Both the position numbers and the translations under genes were made by a program. From Leclercia sp. LSNIH1 (GTDB taxonomy: Bacteria; Pseudomonadota; Gammaproteobacteria; Enterobacterales; Enterobacteriaceae), in the NCBI RefSeq assembly GCF_002902985.1, contig NZ_CP026167.1, forward strand, positions 3,038,001 to 3,102,000: a stretch of 64,000 bases of DNA, read 5' to 3'. Within the stretch, counting starts at the first letter, position 1. Each line of letters starts with the position of its first letter. The notes beneath the pieces were generated by a model. That model worked only from the letters and a program-made list of their open reading frames with translations, had not been told where the DNA came from and made no database searches. Shown here piece after piece: positions 1 to 8,675 of the stretch.

Positions 1-89
1 ATATAATAATTCCATAGCCACCATCCGGCGATAAGCGCCACGGCCAGAACCAGTAATGATGAAAAATATTTAATTGTTTTCATAAGCAT
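1..89 (-). CDS. ydhJ: YdhJ, HlyD-family membrane fusion protein (N-terminal fragment)
   Basis: Only the first 29 or so codons are in the window; the gene runs off the left edge. The translation begins MLMKTIKYFSSLLVLAVALI and continues with a Trp-rich membrane segment (GWWLWNYY). This matches the N-terminal anchor of YdhJ, a periplasmic adaptor of the HlyD/AaeA type that works with an inner-membrane efflux component. The start lies 2 nt downstream of the ydhI stop, which fits a ydhIJK operon divergent from slyA. ATG at 89 or 83 are both possible; 89 gives the same length as the E. coli protein. The transported substrate is unknown. Confidence 0.8.
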   Translation of the reverse strand, partial: MLMKTIKYFSSLLVLAVALIAGWWLWNYY

Positions 90-91
90 AG

Positions 92-328
92 TCACCACAC
101 AATGAGCAGAACCAGGCCCAGGCAGACTGCAAGGACGAATAACGAAAGATCCATCAGCATGGGGTGCCAGATTTCACCGGAATAGATCCAGTCGCGCAGC
201 AAGCGGTGGGTGACCAGCCAGAGAATAAAACCCAGCATCACCGCTTTGAACAGAGGGGGAAAGTAAACCGAGGCACCTACTATCAGATCCTGAAGCGGTA
301 ACCCCGAGGCGTTAAGCGTGAGCGTCAC
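92..328 (-). CDS. ydhI: YdhI, small inner-membrane protein (DUF1656)
   Basis: This 78-residue protein has two hydrophobic segments (about residues 12-32 and 55-77) and the family motif [15 protein letters not shown]. It is close to E. coli YdhI, which is also 78 residues. The GTG start at 328 is preferred over upstream ATGs because AAAGGA lies 8 nt before it and it gives exactly the family length. DUF1656 proteins usually sit beside an HlyD-type adaptor and an AaeB-type efflux protein, and here ydhJ follows directly. The gene is divergent from slyA; in related bacteria SlyA acts on this shared promoter region. The precise role is unknown. Confidence 0.85.
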   Translation of the reverse strand: MTLTLNASGLPLQDLIVGASVYFPPLFKAVMLGFILWLVTHRLLRDWIYSGEIWHPMLMDLSLFVLAVCLGLVLLIVW

Positions 329-510
329 GTGCCGGTTCCTTTGCAAATGGGTCGTGGCCAAAAAGCGCGGCCGCATAACGCGCTGGGGCGTCACAACAAA
401 GTGTAAATCAGACTCTCATCAAGGATGTATGCAGTATTGCATTTGTTTTGGCAATATAAATGCTGCACACTATTCTAAAATCAGTATAATAACTTAGCAA
501 GCTAATTATA

Positions 511-515
511 AGGAG
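511..515 (+). promoter_or_regulatory. Shine-Dalgarno that selects a TTG start for slyA
   Basis: AGGAG abuts the first in-frame ATG (516) with no spacer, which is too close for initiation. The TTG at 522 lies 6 nt after it and gives the 144-residue protein known from E. coli and Salmonella. A UUG start for slyA is established in E. coli. Confidence 0.7.
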
Positions 516-521
516 ATGAAA

Positions 522-956
522 TTGGAATCGCCACTAGGTTCTGATCTGGCAAGGTTAGTACGCATCTGGCGTGCTCTGATTGACCATCGCCTGAAACCTC
601 TGGAATTGACACAGACGCATTGGGTCACGCTGCATAACATCCATCAGCTGCCACCCGACCAGTCACAGATCCAACTGGCAAAAGCGATTGGCATCGAGCA
701 GCCATCACTGGTACGAACGCTCGATCAACTGGAAGAGAAGGGGCTGATTTCACGCCAGACCTGCGCCAGCGATCGTCGTGCCAAGCGGATTAAACTCACT
801 GAGAAAGCCACCCCCATCATCACAGAGATGGAGGCGGTGATCAGCAAAACGCGCGGTGAGATCCTCTCCGGGATCACGCCTGCCGAACTGGAACTGCTGA
901 TCTCGCTGGTAGCCCGGCTTGAGCACAATATCAATGAGTTACAGTCCCGCGACTAA
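522..956 (+). CDS. slyA: SlyA, MarR-family transcriptional regulator
   Basis: SlyA is a dimeric winged-helix MarR-family regulator. In enterics it counteracts H-NS at horizontally acquired and envelope genes and overlaps with the PhoP network. From the TTG at 522 the protein is 144 residues, the family length. The winged helix is clear: recognition-helix region [17 protein letters not shown] and wing with [13 protein letters not shown] at about residues 85-97. The N-terminal 80 residues are almost identical to E. coli SlyA. It is divergent from ydhI and followed by a shared bidirectional terminator. Autoregulation through the 190-bp upstream region is likely from the family but was not shown here. 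Confidence 0.95.
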   Translation: MESPLGSDLARLVRIWRALIDHRLKPLELTQTHWVTLHNIHQLPPDQSQIQLAKAIGIEQPSLVRTLDQLEEKGLISRQTCASDRRAKRIKLTEKATPIITEMEAVISKTRGEILSGITPAELELLISLVARLEHNINELQSRD

Positions 957-961
957 CCTTT

Positions 962-990
962 AAAAAAGCCTTGCGAACGCAAGGCTTTTT
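962..990. terminator. Bidirectional terminator between slyA and the diguanylate cyclase gene
   Basis: AAGCCTTGCG / CGCAAGGCTT form a 10-bp stem with a short AA loop. It is flanked by an A-run on the left and a T-run on the right, so it can stop both slyA (+) and the convergent cyclase gene (-). Confidence 0.85.
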
Positions 991-992
991 CT

Positions 993-2351
993 TTACTGGA
1001 ACACGACCACCCGGTTACGTCCGCTCTCTTTTGCCTCGTACATCGCTTTATCTGCACGCCCGACGCACTCTTCCGCGCTGATGTTCTCTATGGCGGTAAA
1101 CACGCCCATGCTGATGGTGATGGGCTCGGGAAGTTGTCCGTCGGAGCTGGCTTTATCGAAGCTGCTCAGTTTTAAGCGTATCCGCTCCGCAACCTGGCGC
1201 GCCGCTTCAGGGGGGGTATGGGTTAACAGCAGAACAAATTCTTCTCCCCCGATACGCGCCGCAACGTCATTTGGCCGGACGGAATCCATCAGCAACTGGG
1301 CGACAAACTGCAAAACCTTATCTCCTTGCAGGTGTCCATAGCAGTCGTTGATGCGCTTAAAACGATCGAGATCGCTGACGATAACCGAGACCGGCTCCGT
1401 CGGTTTTACCGTATGAAGGGCGTGGTTCAGGGCATCATAGAAATAGCTACGGTTGTAGAGCCGGGTCAGCGGATCGCGAATCGAGTTCTGGTAAGACTGT
1501 TGATACTTCAGATGCGATTCGCGATAAAGATTAAATACGTCATACAGCAGGACAAACATAATCAGCAGCGTGGCAACGGCTTCAAATAACCGTGCGCGAT
1601 ACCATGAGATATCTTCTGCGTGTCCGCCTGACAACAGCATGGCAAGCGTGGCGATATAACAGAGGCATAAGAAATTCCCGCCCACCCAGAACAGATTGCG
1701 CACCCGCGTCGTACGCAACAATATCGCCAATGCAATAATCCAGAACGCGATGAGCGTAATGTTAATCGGCCGTTTCCACAGCAACAGATATTGCCGGGTG
1801 TCGTTGTCGACCAAATCTAATGATAATAAAGCCACGTTGCTGGAGTAGAGCCAGGCGAGGATCACAATCAGGGCCGTAAATATAAACATGCCTGAAATTA
1901 TCGAAAGATGGAAAATTCGCGACAGTGGTCGGCTGCGGATAGCGTACAGCACAGCCGCAACGATAAAAAGCACGGCCATCAGCAGATGACGGAACGCGAA
2001 GTAGATCATGGCGTCGTTATAGTTAACAACGTTGAACTGATACAGATCCAGCCACGCCGGGAAGCTGGATAGCGTTCCCACCATCAACAAAGCCGAACCG
2101 ACGAAGGCAAAGGCAAAGGACATCAGATATAAACGCATTCTGTCGCACCAGTATTTCATCACCATGAAACAGGCGATAAACAGGTGAAATACCAGTAAAA
2201 AAATGGTGAGCATAGGAAAGAGAAACGGGGAAAATGACGCCGTCTTTCCGACCAGGCCAAAAAAAAGAGAGTGTAAAATTCCGATGACAATAAAGCAGCC
2301 CACAAAGAACTGCGCATACTTGTTCTTAATATAATGATTTATCGCAAGCAT
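993..2351 (-). CDS. Membrane-anchored diguanylate cyclase
   Basis: This 452-residue protein should synthesise cyclic-di-GMP from two GTP. About the first 270 residues form a block of roughly eight hydrophobic segments resembling a MASE-type integral membrane sensor; the exact class is uncertain. The C-terminal GGDEF domain (about residues 290-452) starts at RDPLTRLYNRSYF. It has the metal/GTP-binding SDLDRFKRINDCYGH and an intact GGEEF active site near residue 367. An inhibitory-site RPND lies exactly five residues before GGEEF, so product feedback is likely. The gene sits between slyA and slyB, which are neighbours in E. coli, so it is an accessory insertion. The signal sensed is unknown. 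Confidence 0.85.
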   Translation of the reverse strand: MLAINHYIKNKYAQFFVGCFIVIGILHSLFFGLVGKTASFSPFLFPMLTIFLLVFHLFIACFMVMKYWCDRMRLYLMSFAFAFVGSALLMVGTLSSFPAWLDLYQFNVVNYNDAMIYFAFRHLLMAVLFIVAAVLYAIRSRPLSRIFHLSIISGMFIFTALIVILAWLYSSNVALLSLDLVDNDTRQYLLLWKRPINITLIAFWIIALAILLRTTRVRNLFWVGGNFLCLCYIATLAMLLSGGHAEDISWYRARLFEAVATLLIMFVLLYDVFNLYRESHLKYQQSYQNSIRDPLTRLYNRSYFYDALNHALHTVKPTEPVSVIVSDLDRFKRINDCYGHLQGDKVLQFVAQLLMDSVRPNDVAARIGGEEFVLLLTHTPPEAARQVAERIRLKLSSFDKASSDGQLPEPITISMGVFTAIENISAEECVGRADKAMYEAKESGRNRVVVFQ

Positions 2352-2502
2352 AAATATTTCAAATAAAGAAAAAAGGATTTGCGAATCATCTCATAAGCGC
2401 AGGGGGAATACTTTGCGCAGGAACAAGCGGTACGAGAATTAAATATAAATAATGTGAATGTATTAAATTAATATATTTATATTAGTAATGCTTAATGGTG
2501 CG

Positions 2503-2526
2503 GGGCGTGATCGGATGACCACGCCC
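2503..2526 (-). terminator. Hairpin downstream of slyB
   Basis: GGGCGTG and CACGCCC pair across a 10-nt loop just after the slyB stop. There is no strong T-run, so it may stabilise the slyB mRNA 3' end rather than act as a classical terminator. Confidence 0.4.
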
Positions 2527-2535
2527 ATAACGTTA

Positions 2536-3003
2536 TTAACGTGGGGAGACGGTGACCTGGCTGCCGTTGCTGGCCAGTACCACACGTTGACCAGCAGCAA
2601 ACCGCGTATTGCCCTGTTTCTGGACCACCATAATGGTGCTGCCGTCATCCTTGCGGATCTCTAACTCAACGCCCTGGGATTTGTTCATCGCACCCTGGAC
2701 GCCCTGACCCGCAACGCCACCGGCTACGGCACCTGCCGCGGTTGCCAGTGAACGGCCTGTGCCGCCACCCACGGTGTTACCGAGGAAGCCACCCAGTACC
2801 GCACCGCCAAGTGCGCCGATCACGTTGTTCTCATCACCACCCTGAATCTGTACCGGGCGCGCGTTCACGATGGTGCCGTAAGTGACATTCTGAACCTGTT
2901 TCGCCTCAGAGGCACTGTAAACGTCCCCGGACAGGGAGTTGTCATTAACACAGCCAGCCAGAGTGAATCCAACCAGCGAAACGGCCAGTACACGTAAAAT
3001 CAT
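2536..3003 (-). CDS. slyB: SlyB, outer-membrane lipoprotein
   Basis: SlyB is a small outer-membrane lipoprotein with a glycine-zipper domain. In enterics it is induced by PhoP under low Mg2+ or antimicrobial-peptide stress and helps stabilise the outer membrane. The 155-residue protein has a lipoprotein signal (lipobox LAGC, Cys18). A Gly/Ala-rich glycine zipper follows at about residues 60-100 (GALGGAVLGGFLGNTVGG), then a small beta domain. AGGAG lies 6 nt before the ATG. A TATAAT-like -10 lies at 3054-3059 on the minus strand. No convincing PhoP box was found at the expected distance. The gene is divergent from anmK. Confidence 0.93.
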   Translation of the reverse strand: MILRVLAVSLVGFTLAGCVNDNSLSGDVYSASEAKQVQNVTYGTIVNARPVQIQGGDENNVIGALGGAVLGGFLGNTVGGGTGRSLATAAGAVAGGVAGQGVQGAMNKSQGVELEIRKDDGSTIMVVQKQGNTRFAAGQRVVLASNGSQVTVSPR

Positions 3004-3288
3004 TTGAATCTCCTGTTCACCAAAAACGCTCGTTGAGCATCCGTTATGGCTAAATTATATGGCATCGGGTGCCATAAATCCTATCTTTGCTCAAACACAA
3101 TCAGAATGGTACTCGATTCTCACTCAACCATAGCTATACAAGCGACGATGTCACCCTGCAGGAGATACGGATTATTCCTGGAATGACGCCCAGCGCCAGC
3201 TATTGTTAAAAAGTATGAGTCCATCGTAGCATTGATAATCGGTTTATGGTGGAGTGAGTCATCAGCCCAAACGGATTAAGGAAAACGG

Positions 3289-4413
3289 ATGAAATCGGGT
3301 CGCTACATTGGCGTAATGTCAGGAACCAGTCTGGATGGTGTGGATGTCGTCCTGGCGGCAATAGACGAGAATATGGTTGCCCAGCAGGCAAGCCTTAGCT
3401 GGCCTATTCCCCAGGAGACGAAACAGGCGATCCTGAATATCTGTCAGGGCCAACAGCTGACGCTGTCGCAGCTGGGGCAGCTTGATACGCAGCTCGGACG
3501 CCTGTTTGGTGATGCGGTGCTGGCGCTGATGAACCAGGAGAATCTTCGTCCGCAGGATGTGGTGGCGATCGGCTGTCACGGGCAAACGGTCTGGCATGAG
3601 CCGGGCGGCGACGCGCCGCATACGTTGCAGATAGGCGATAACAACCAGATCGTCGCCAAAACCGGCGTGACGGTGGTGGGGGATTTCCGCCGCCGCGACA
3701 TGGCCCTCGGCGGGCAGGGCGCACCGCTGGTCCCCGCGTTCCACCACGCCCTGCTGGCGCATCCGACGGAGCGCCGCATGGTGCTCAACATCGGCGGCAT
3801 CGCCAATCTTTCTTTATTGATCCCAGGCCAGCCGGTACGCGGCTTCGACACCGGGCCGGGAAATATGCTGATGGACGCCTGGATCTGGCGTCAGGCGGGT
3901 AAAGCCTACGATAAAGACGCCCAGTGGGCATGCAGCGGTAAAGTTATTATCCCGCTGCTGCAAAGCATGCTCAGCGATCCCTATTTTGCCGCACCGGCGC
4001 CGAAAAGCACTGGCCGCGAATACTTCAACTACGGCTGGCTTGAGCGTCAGCTGGCGAACTTCCCGGGCCTGGCGCCTGAGGATGTACAGGCCACGCTGGC
4101 AGAGCTTACTGCCGTTTCGGTCTCGGAACAGGTGCTGCTGAGCGGGGGCTGCGAGCGTCTGCTGGTGTGCGGCGGCGGCAGCCGTAACCCACTGGTGATG
4201 ACCCGTCTCGCCGGTCTGCTGCCGGGCACGGAGGTAACCACCACCGACAAAGCAGGGATCAGCGGCGATGACATGGAGGCGCTGGCCTTTGCCTGGCTGG
4301 CGTGGCGCACGGTGGCTGGTCTGCCGGGGAACTTACCCTCGGTAACCGGAGCCCGTGAAGCGAGCGTGTTAGGTGCTGTTTTTCCAGCGAATCCGCGGCA
4401 AAATCAGAGTTAA
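3289..4413 (+). CDS. anmK: Anhydro-N-acetylmuramic acid kinase
   Basis: AnmK phosphorylates 1,6-anhydro-MurNAc to MurNAc-6-phosphate with cleavage of the anhydro ring, a cytoplasmic step of cell-wall recycling that feeds MurQ. The 374-residue protein matches E. coli AnmK (369) over its length, with a slightly longer C-terminus. Visible features are the N-terminal phosphate-binding loop [12 protein letters not shown], the [11 protein letters not shown] segment, and FDTGPGN, which contains the catalytic Asp. The C-terminal VCGGGSRN loop is also present. The start follows AAGGAAAACGG. It is followed by mliC, also a cell-wall-related gene, 96 nt downstream. Confidence 0.95.
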   Translation: MKSGRYIGVMSGTSLDGVDVVLAAIDENMVAQQASLSWPIPQETKQAILNICQGQQLTLSQLGQLDTQLGRLFGDAVLALMNQENLRPQDVVAIGCHGQTVWHEPGGDAPHTLQIGDNNQIVAKTGVTVVGDFRRRDMALGGQGAPLVPAFHHALLAHPTERRMVLNIGGIANLSLLIPGQPVRGFDTGPGNMLMDAWIWRQAGKAYDKDAQWACSGKVIIPLLQSMLSDPYFAAPAPKSTGREYFNYGWLERQLANFPGLAPEDVQATLAELTAVSVSEQVLLSGGCERLLVCGGGSRNPLVMTRLAGLLPGTEVTTTDKAGISGDDMEALAFAWLAWRTVAGLPGNLPSVTGAREASVLGAVFPANPRQNQS

Positions 4414-4509
4414 CCGAATTTCACTTAAGCCTGCTGTGGGTAAGAATAGCCGAAAAAACGGGAGGGCCTACGCGCCCTCCGGGACCAGGAAAGTCATCGG
4501 AATTTACCC

Positions 4510-4833
4510 ATGAAAAAACTGCTTCTTGCTTTTACTCCCTTTCTGCTGGCGAGCTGTAGCGTTTACAACCAGTTCGTCGAGCGCATGCAAACCGACACGC
4601 TGGCCTATCAGTGCGACGAAAAGCCCCTGACCGTTAAGCTCAATAATCCCCGTCAGGAAGTCAGTTTCGTGTACGACAATAAGCTGCTGACGCTGAAACA
4701 GGGGATCTCCGCTTCCGGGACCCGATATAGCGACGGGGTGTATGTCTTCTGGTCGAAAGGCGACAGTGCAACGGTCTACAAGCGCGATCGCATTGTGCTG
4801 AACAATTGTCAGATCGAAAATCCGAAGCGTTGA
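4510..4833 (+). CDS. mliC: MliC, membrane-bound C-type lysozyme inhibitor
   Basis: This is a 107-residue lipoprotein with lipobox LLASC (Cys16), expected to be lipidated and to protect peptidoglycan from host C-type lysozyme. The mature domain has the MliC/PliC fold signature: [14 protein letters not shown] near the N-terminus and [17 protein letters not shown] near the C-terminus. The conserved Ser/Lys loop thought to insert into the lysozyme active site lies in that second segment. A C-terminal Cys (NNCQ) probably pairs with the Cys in YQCD. It lies between anmK and pdxH, as in E. coli (ydhA). Confidence 0.92.
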   Translation: MKKLLLAFTPFLLASCSVYNQFVERMQTDTLAYQCDEKPLTVKLNNPRQEVSFVYDNKLLTLKQGISASGTRYSDGVYVFWSKGDSATVYKRDRIVLNNCQIENPKR

Positions 4834-4890
4834 GATTTTGCAGGGGGCGGCGCACAATAGCGTCACCCATTGTCAACGTCAGTTAACGCC

Positions 4891-5547
4891 ATGTCAGATA
4901 ACGACGAATTGCAGAAAATTGCGCACCTGCGGCGCGAATACACCAAAGGCGGCCTGCGTCGCCAGGATCTCCCCGCCGAGCCGCTGGTGCTGTTTGAGCA
5001 CTGGCTAAAACAGGCCTGTGAAGCACAACTTGCCGATCCCACCGCGATGGTGGTTGCCACCGTCGATGAAAATGGCCAACCCTGGCAGCGCATCGTGCTG
5101 CTCAAACATTACGATGACAAAGGACTGGTGTTCTACACCAACCTTGGCAGCCGTAAGGCGCAGCATCTGGAAAACAACCCGCGTATCAGTTTGCTCTTCC
5201 CGTGGCATATGCTGGAGCGCCAGGTGATGGTCACCGGCTCCGTTGAACGTCTCTCAACCCTTGAAGTGGTGAAGTATTTCCACAGCCGTCCGCGGGACAG
5301 TCAGATTGGCGCCTGGGTCTCTAAACAGTCAAGCCGTATCTCTGCCCGCGGCGTGCTGGAGAGCAAGTTCCTTGAGCTGAAACAGAAATTCCAGCAGGGC
5401 GAAGTGCCGCTGCCGAGTTTCTGGGGCGGCTTCCGCGTCTCCGTTCAGCAGATGGAATTCTGGCAGGGCGGTGAACATCGCCTTCACGACAGGTTTATCT
5501 ATCAGCGCGATAACGGCGCGTGGAAAATCGATCGGCTGGCACCCTAA
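4891..5547 (+). CDS. pdxH: Pyridoxamine/pyridoxine 5'-phosphate oxidase
   Basis: PdxH is the FMN enzyme that oxidises pyridoxine- or pyridoxamine-5'-phosphate to PLP, the last step of B6 synthesis and salvage. The ATG at 4891 gives 218 residues, the E. coli length; an in-frame TTG at 4870 would add only seven poorly conserved residues. FMN-binding segments RIVLLKHYD and [10 protein letters not shown] and the C-terminal WGGFRV...[13 protein letters not shown] are intact. It is followed by tyrS and then pdxY, so two PLP-forming genes bracket a tRNA synthetase. That order is conserved in enterics, where pdxH and tyrS are partly co-transcribed. Confidence 0.96.
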   Translation: MSDNDELQKIAHLRREYTKGGLRRQDLPAEPLVLFEHWLKQACEAQLADPTAMVVATVDENGQPWQRIVLLKHYDDKGLVFYTNLGSRKAQHLENNPRISLLFPWHMLERQVMVTGSVERLSTLEVVKYFHSRPRDSQIGAWVSKQSSRISARGVLESKFLELKQKFQQGEVPLPSFWGGFRVSVQQMEFWQGGEHRLHDRFIYQRDNGAWKIDRLAP

Positions 5548-5673
5548 TCCCCGAAATTTGTTCTCTTAAGCGCTGGCGCTACGTTGGTCAGCGCTTTATT
5601 CTATGTACCTTTCGCGTCTGGCGAAAAGTCGTGTACCGGCAAAGGTGCAGTCGTTTTATACATGGAGAATTTG

Positions 5674-6948
5674 ATGGCAAGCAGTAACTTGATTAAACAA
5701 TTGCAAGAGCGGGGGCTGGTAGCCCAGGTGACGGACGAGGAAGCGTTAGCAGAGCGACTGGCGCAAGGCCCGATCGCGCTCTATTGCGGCTTCGATCCTA
5801 CCGCTGACAGCTTGCATTTGGGGCATCTGGTTCCTTTGTTATGCCTGAAACGCTTCCAGCTGGCTGGCCATAAGCCTGTGGCTCTGGTCGGTGGCGCAAC
5901 GGGTCTGATTGGTGACCCAAGCTTCAAAGCCGCTGAGCGTAAACTGAATACGGCGGATACCGTAGAGGAGTGGGTGGCGAAAATCCGCAAACAGGTCGCG
6001 CCATTCCTCGACTTTGACTGTGGTGAAAACTCCGCGATCGCTGCGAACAACTACGACTGGTTTGGCAGCATGAACGTGCTGACCTTCCTGCGGGATATCG
6101 GTAAACACTTCTCCGTTAACCAGATGATCAACAAAGAAGCGGTGAAGCAGCGTCTGAACCGTGACGATCAGGGCATCTCCTTTACCGAGTTCTCCTACAA
6201 CCTGCTGCAGGGGTATGACTTTGCCTGTCTGAACAAGCTGCACGGCGTTGCGCTGCAGATTGGCGGCTCCGATCAGTGGGGTAACATCACCTCCGGTATC
6301 GATCTGACCCGTCGTCTGCACCAGAATCAGGTCTTCGGTCTGACCGTTCCGCTGATCACCAAAGCGGACGGCACCAAGTTCGGTAAAACTGAAGGCGGCG
6401 CGGTATGGCTCGATCCGAAGAAAACCAGCCCGTACAAGTTCTACCAGTTCTGGATCAACACCGCAGATGCTGACGTTTATCGCTTCCTGAAGTTCTTCAC
6501 CTTTATGGACATTGAAGAGATCAATGCTCTTGAAGAAGAAGACAAAAACAGCGGTAAAGCGCCACGCGCCCAGTACGTGCTGGCCGATGAGGTCACTAAG
6601 CTGGTTCACGGCGAAGAGGGCTTAGCGGCGGCCAAGCGCATTACCGCCAGCCTGTTTAACGGTACCCTGAGCGATCTGAGCGAAGCAGACTTCGAACAGC
6701 TGGCGCAGGATGGCGTGCCAATGGTGGAGATGGAAAAAGGCGCCGATCTGATGCAGGCCCTGGTCGACTCTGAGCTTCAGCCGTCCCGTGGCCAGGCGCG
6801 TAAAACCATCGCCTCTAACGCCATCACCATTAACGGTGAAAAACAGTCTGACGCGGAGTACGTCTTCGCTGACAGCGATCGCCTGTTTGGTCGTTATACC
6901 TTGCTGCGTCGCGGTAAAAAGAATTACTGTCTGGTTTGCTGGAAATAA
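5674..6948 (+). CDS. tyrS: Tyrosyl-tRNA synthetase
   Basis: TyrS charges tRNA-Tyr with tyrosine. The ATG at 5674 gives 424 residues, identical in length to E. coli TyrS; upstream in-frame codons encode no conserved sequence. The class I signature appears as HLGH (residues 48-51) and the KMSKS equivalent as KFGKT. The tyrosine pocket segments [20 protein letters not shown] and GGSDQWGNI are conserved. A C-terminal S4-type RNA-binding domain ends the protein (about residues 357-424). A strong terminator follows 12 nt after the stop. Confidence 0.98.
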   Translation: MASSNLIKQLQERGLVAQVTDEEALAERLAQGPIALYCGFDPTADSLHLGHLVPLLCLKRFQLAGHKPVALVGGATGLIGDPSFKAAERKLNTADTVEEWVAKIRKQVAPFLDFDCGENSAIAANNYDWFGSMNVLTFLRDIGKHFSVNQMINKEAVKQRLNRDDQGISFTEFSYNLLQGYDFACLNKLHGVALQIGGSDQWGNITSGIDLTRRLHQNQVFGLTVPLITKADGTKFGKTEGGAVWLDPKKTSPYKFYQFWINTADADVYRFLKFFTFMDIEEINALEEEDKNSGKAPRAQYVLADEVTKLVHGEEGLAAAKRITASLFNGTLSDLSEADFEQLAQDGVPMVEMEKGADLMQALVDSELQPSRGQARKTIASNAITINGEKQSDAEYVFADSDRLFGRYTLLRRGKKNYCLVCWK

Positions 6949-6960
6949 TCATAAAAGCAC

Positions 6961-6993
6961 AGGGGCGTGGGAAACCACGCCCCTTTATTTTTT
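6961..6993 (+). terminator. Rho-independent terminator of tyrS
   Basis: AGGGGCGTGG / CCACGCCCCT form a 10-bp GC-rich stem followed by TTTATTTTTT. It sits just upstream of pdxY, so pdxY needs either read-through or its own promoter. Confidence 0.85.
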
Positions 6994-7011
6994 CAGGGTT
7001 GTGGTAAGAAA

Positions 7012-7872
7012 ATGAAGAATATCCTCGCCATCCAGTCCCACGTCGTTTTTGGGCATGCTGGCAACAGCGCCGCAGAATTTCCGATGCGCCGTCTCGGGGC
7101 CAATGTCTGGCCGTTAAATACCGTTCAGTTTTCCAACCATACGCAATACGGCAAATGGACCGGTTGCGTGATGCCGCCCGCTCATCTTACAGAGATTGTT
7201 CAGGGCATCGCTGATATCGACAAACTCAAAACCTGCGATGCCGTGCTGAGCGGTTATCTTGGATCAGCCGAGCAGGGCGAGCATATTCTCGGTATTGTTC
7301 GCCAGGTGAAGGCGGCGAACCCGGCGGCGAAATATTTCTGCGATCCGGTGATGGGCCATCCGGAAAAAGGCTGTATCGTGGCGCCAGGCGTGGCGGAGTT
7401 TCACGTGCGTCACGCTCTCCCGGCCAGCGACATCATCGCCCCAAACCTCATTGAACTGGAGATCCTCTGTGAACATCCGGTGAACAGCGTGGAGGAGGCC
7501 GTTGCGGCGTCCCGTGAACTGATTGCGATGGGGCCGGAAATCGTGCTGGTGAAACATCTGGCCCGCGCCGGAATCAGCCCGGATCGCTTTGAGATGCTGC
7601 TGGTGACCAAAGATGAAGCCTGGCACATCAGCCGTCCGCTGGTGGATTTTGGCAGCCGTCAGCCGGTGGGCGTGGGCGATGTGACCAGCGGTCTGCTGCT
7701 GGTGAAACTGCTGCAGGGGGCAACGGTGCGTGATGCGCTTGAGCACGTCACGGCGGCGGTGTATGAGATTATGATCGCCACCAAAGCCCTGCAGGAGTAC
7801 GAGTTGCAGGTGGTGGCCGCACAGGACCGGATTGCGAAGCCGGAACACGTTTTTAGCGCGACCCAGCTTTGA
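7012..7872 (+). CDS. pdxY: Pyridoxal kinase PdxY
   Basis: PdxY phosphorylates pyridoxal to PLP (B6 salvage, ribokinase-like PfkB fold). The ATG at 7012 gives 286 residues against 287 in E. coli, whose start is a double Met; here the first is replaced by Lys. Conserved features are the N-terminal [19 protein letters not shown], the [11 protein letters not shown] segment and the [19 protein letters not shown] loop with the catalytic GxGD Asp. The start lies only 19 nt beyond the tyrS terminator. A REP-type repeat follows. Confidence 0.96.
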   Translation: MKNILAIQSHVVFGHAGNSAAEFPMRRLGANVWPLNTVQFSNHTQYGKWTGCVMPPAHLTEIVQGIADIDKLKTCDAVLSGYLGSAEQGEHILGIVRQVKAANPAAKYFCDPVMGHPEKGCIVAPGVAEFHVRHALPASDIIAPNLIELEILCEHPVNSVEEAVAASRELIAMGPEIVLVKHLARAGISPDRFEMLLVTKDEAWHISRPLVDFGSRQPVGVGDVTSGLLLVKLLQGATVRDALEHVTAAVYEIMIATKALQEYELQVVAAQDRIAKPEHVFSATQL

Positions 7873-7879
7873 CCTCATT

Positions 7880-7947
7880 GCCCGGCGGCGCTGCGCTTGC
7901 CGGGCCTACAGAGCTCGTAGGCCGGGTAAGCGTCAGCGCCACCCGGC
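7880..7947. repeat. REP/BIME-type palindromic repeat pair
   Basis: Two oppositely oriented REP units (GCCCGGCGGCGCTGCGCTTG and the TAGGCCGGGTAAGCG...CGCCACCCGGC unit) are separated by CTACAGAGCTCGTAG. This is the usual enterobacterial intergenic BIME layout between convergent pdxY and gstA, probably protecting the 3' ends of both mRNAs. Confidence 0.85.
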
Positions 7948-7961
7948 AATAAACCGCTCTC

Positions 7962-8567
7962 TTACTTTAACCCTTCCGCTTCCAGTGCTGCCGCCACGGC
8001 AGGCCGCTCCGCCATACGCGCCATATAGGCGTCAATGTGGCTTAATCCTTCCATGTTCAGCTTCACGGCCCGTGCCCAGCGCAGGACGGTAAACAGATAC
8101 GCATCGGCAATGGTAAAGCGCTGCCCGCAGATCCACTGATCCTCTTTCAGCGACGCGTTCACATACTGCAGTTTCTTCTCCAGCAGGGCGCGAACGATCG
8201 GCTTGTACTCTTCCGGGGTGTCCGGGCGGAACAGCGGGGTAAAACCTTTATGCAGTTCGGTGGCGATGTAGTTCATCCATTCAATGGTTTTATAGCGGGC
8301 GATAGTGCCGGCTGGCGCCAGTAGCTGGCGATCCGCGACGCTGTCCGCGAGGTACTGCATAATGGCAACACCCTCGGTGAGCAGGGTGCCATCTTCCAGC
8401 AGCAGGGCCGGAACCTGGCCTTTAGGATTCACCGCGAAAAAATCATCGCCGTTTTCCAGACGCTTTTGCATCAGATCAACACCGTTGAGGGTGAAGTCTT
8501 TACCGCTCTCGCGCAGCGTAATATGGGAGGCAAGAGAGCAGGCGCCTGGTTTATAGAACAGTTTCAT
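7962..8567 (-). CDS. gstA: Glutathione S-transferase GstA (beta class)
   Basis: This 201-residue cytosolic GST conjugates glutathione to electrophiles and contributes to oxidative-stress defence. Beta-class features are visible: [15 protein letters not shown] with the catalytic Cys10, the cis-Pro loop NPKGQVPAL, and the GSH-binding [12 protein letters not shown]. The C-terminal helical domain carries the N-capping segment [10 protein letters not shown]. It is convergent with pdxY and about 100 nt downstream of dtpA on the same strand, separated from it by a terminator. Confidence 0.95.
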   Translation of the reverse strand: MKLFYKPGACSLASHITLRESGKDFTLNGVDLMQKRLENGDDFFAVNPKGQVPALLLEDGTLLTEGVAIMQYLADSVADRQLLAPAGTIARYKTIEWMNYIATELHKGFTPLFRPDTPEEYKPIVRALLEKKLQYVNASLKEDQWICGQRFTIADAYLFTVLRWARAVKLNMEGLSHIDAYMARMAERPAVAAALEAEGLK

Positions 8568-8617
8568 CGGTCACTCCTGTTTACGTAGGTTTACCCTATG
8601 TTAGTGCGCCCCATAAT

Positions 8618-8652
8618 AAAAAAAAAGCCGCTAACGCACAGTTAGCGGCTTG
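8618..8652 (-). terminator. Terminator of dtpA
   Basis: On the minus strand GCCGCTAAC and GTTAGCGGC pair around a 5-nt loop and are followed by nine T. This separates dtpA from gstA. Confidence 0.9.
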
Positions 8653-8675
8653 TAGTCAGTCGTTTCCCGATGACA

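Noticed and set aside
3040..3130. PhoP box before slyB
   Set aside because: slyB is PhoP-regulated in relatives, but only a single weak half site (TGTTTG) was seen and its spacing to the -10 is wrong.
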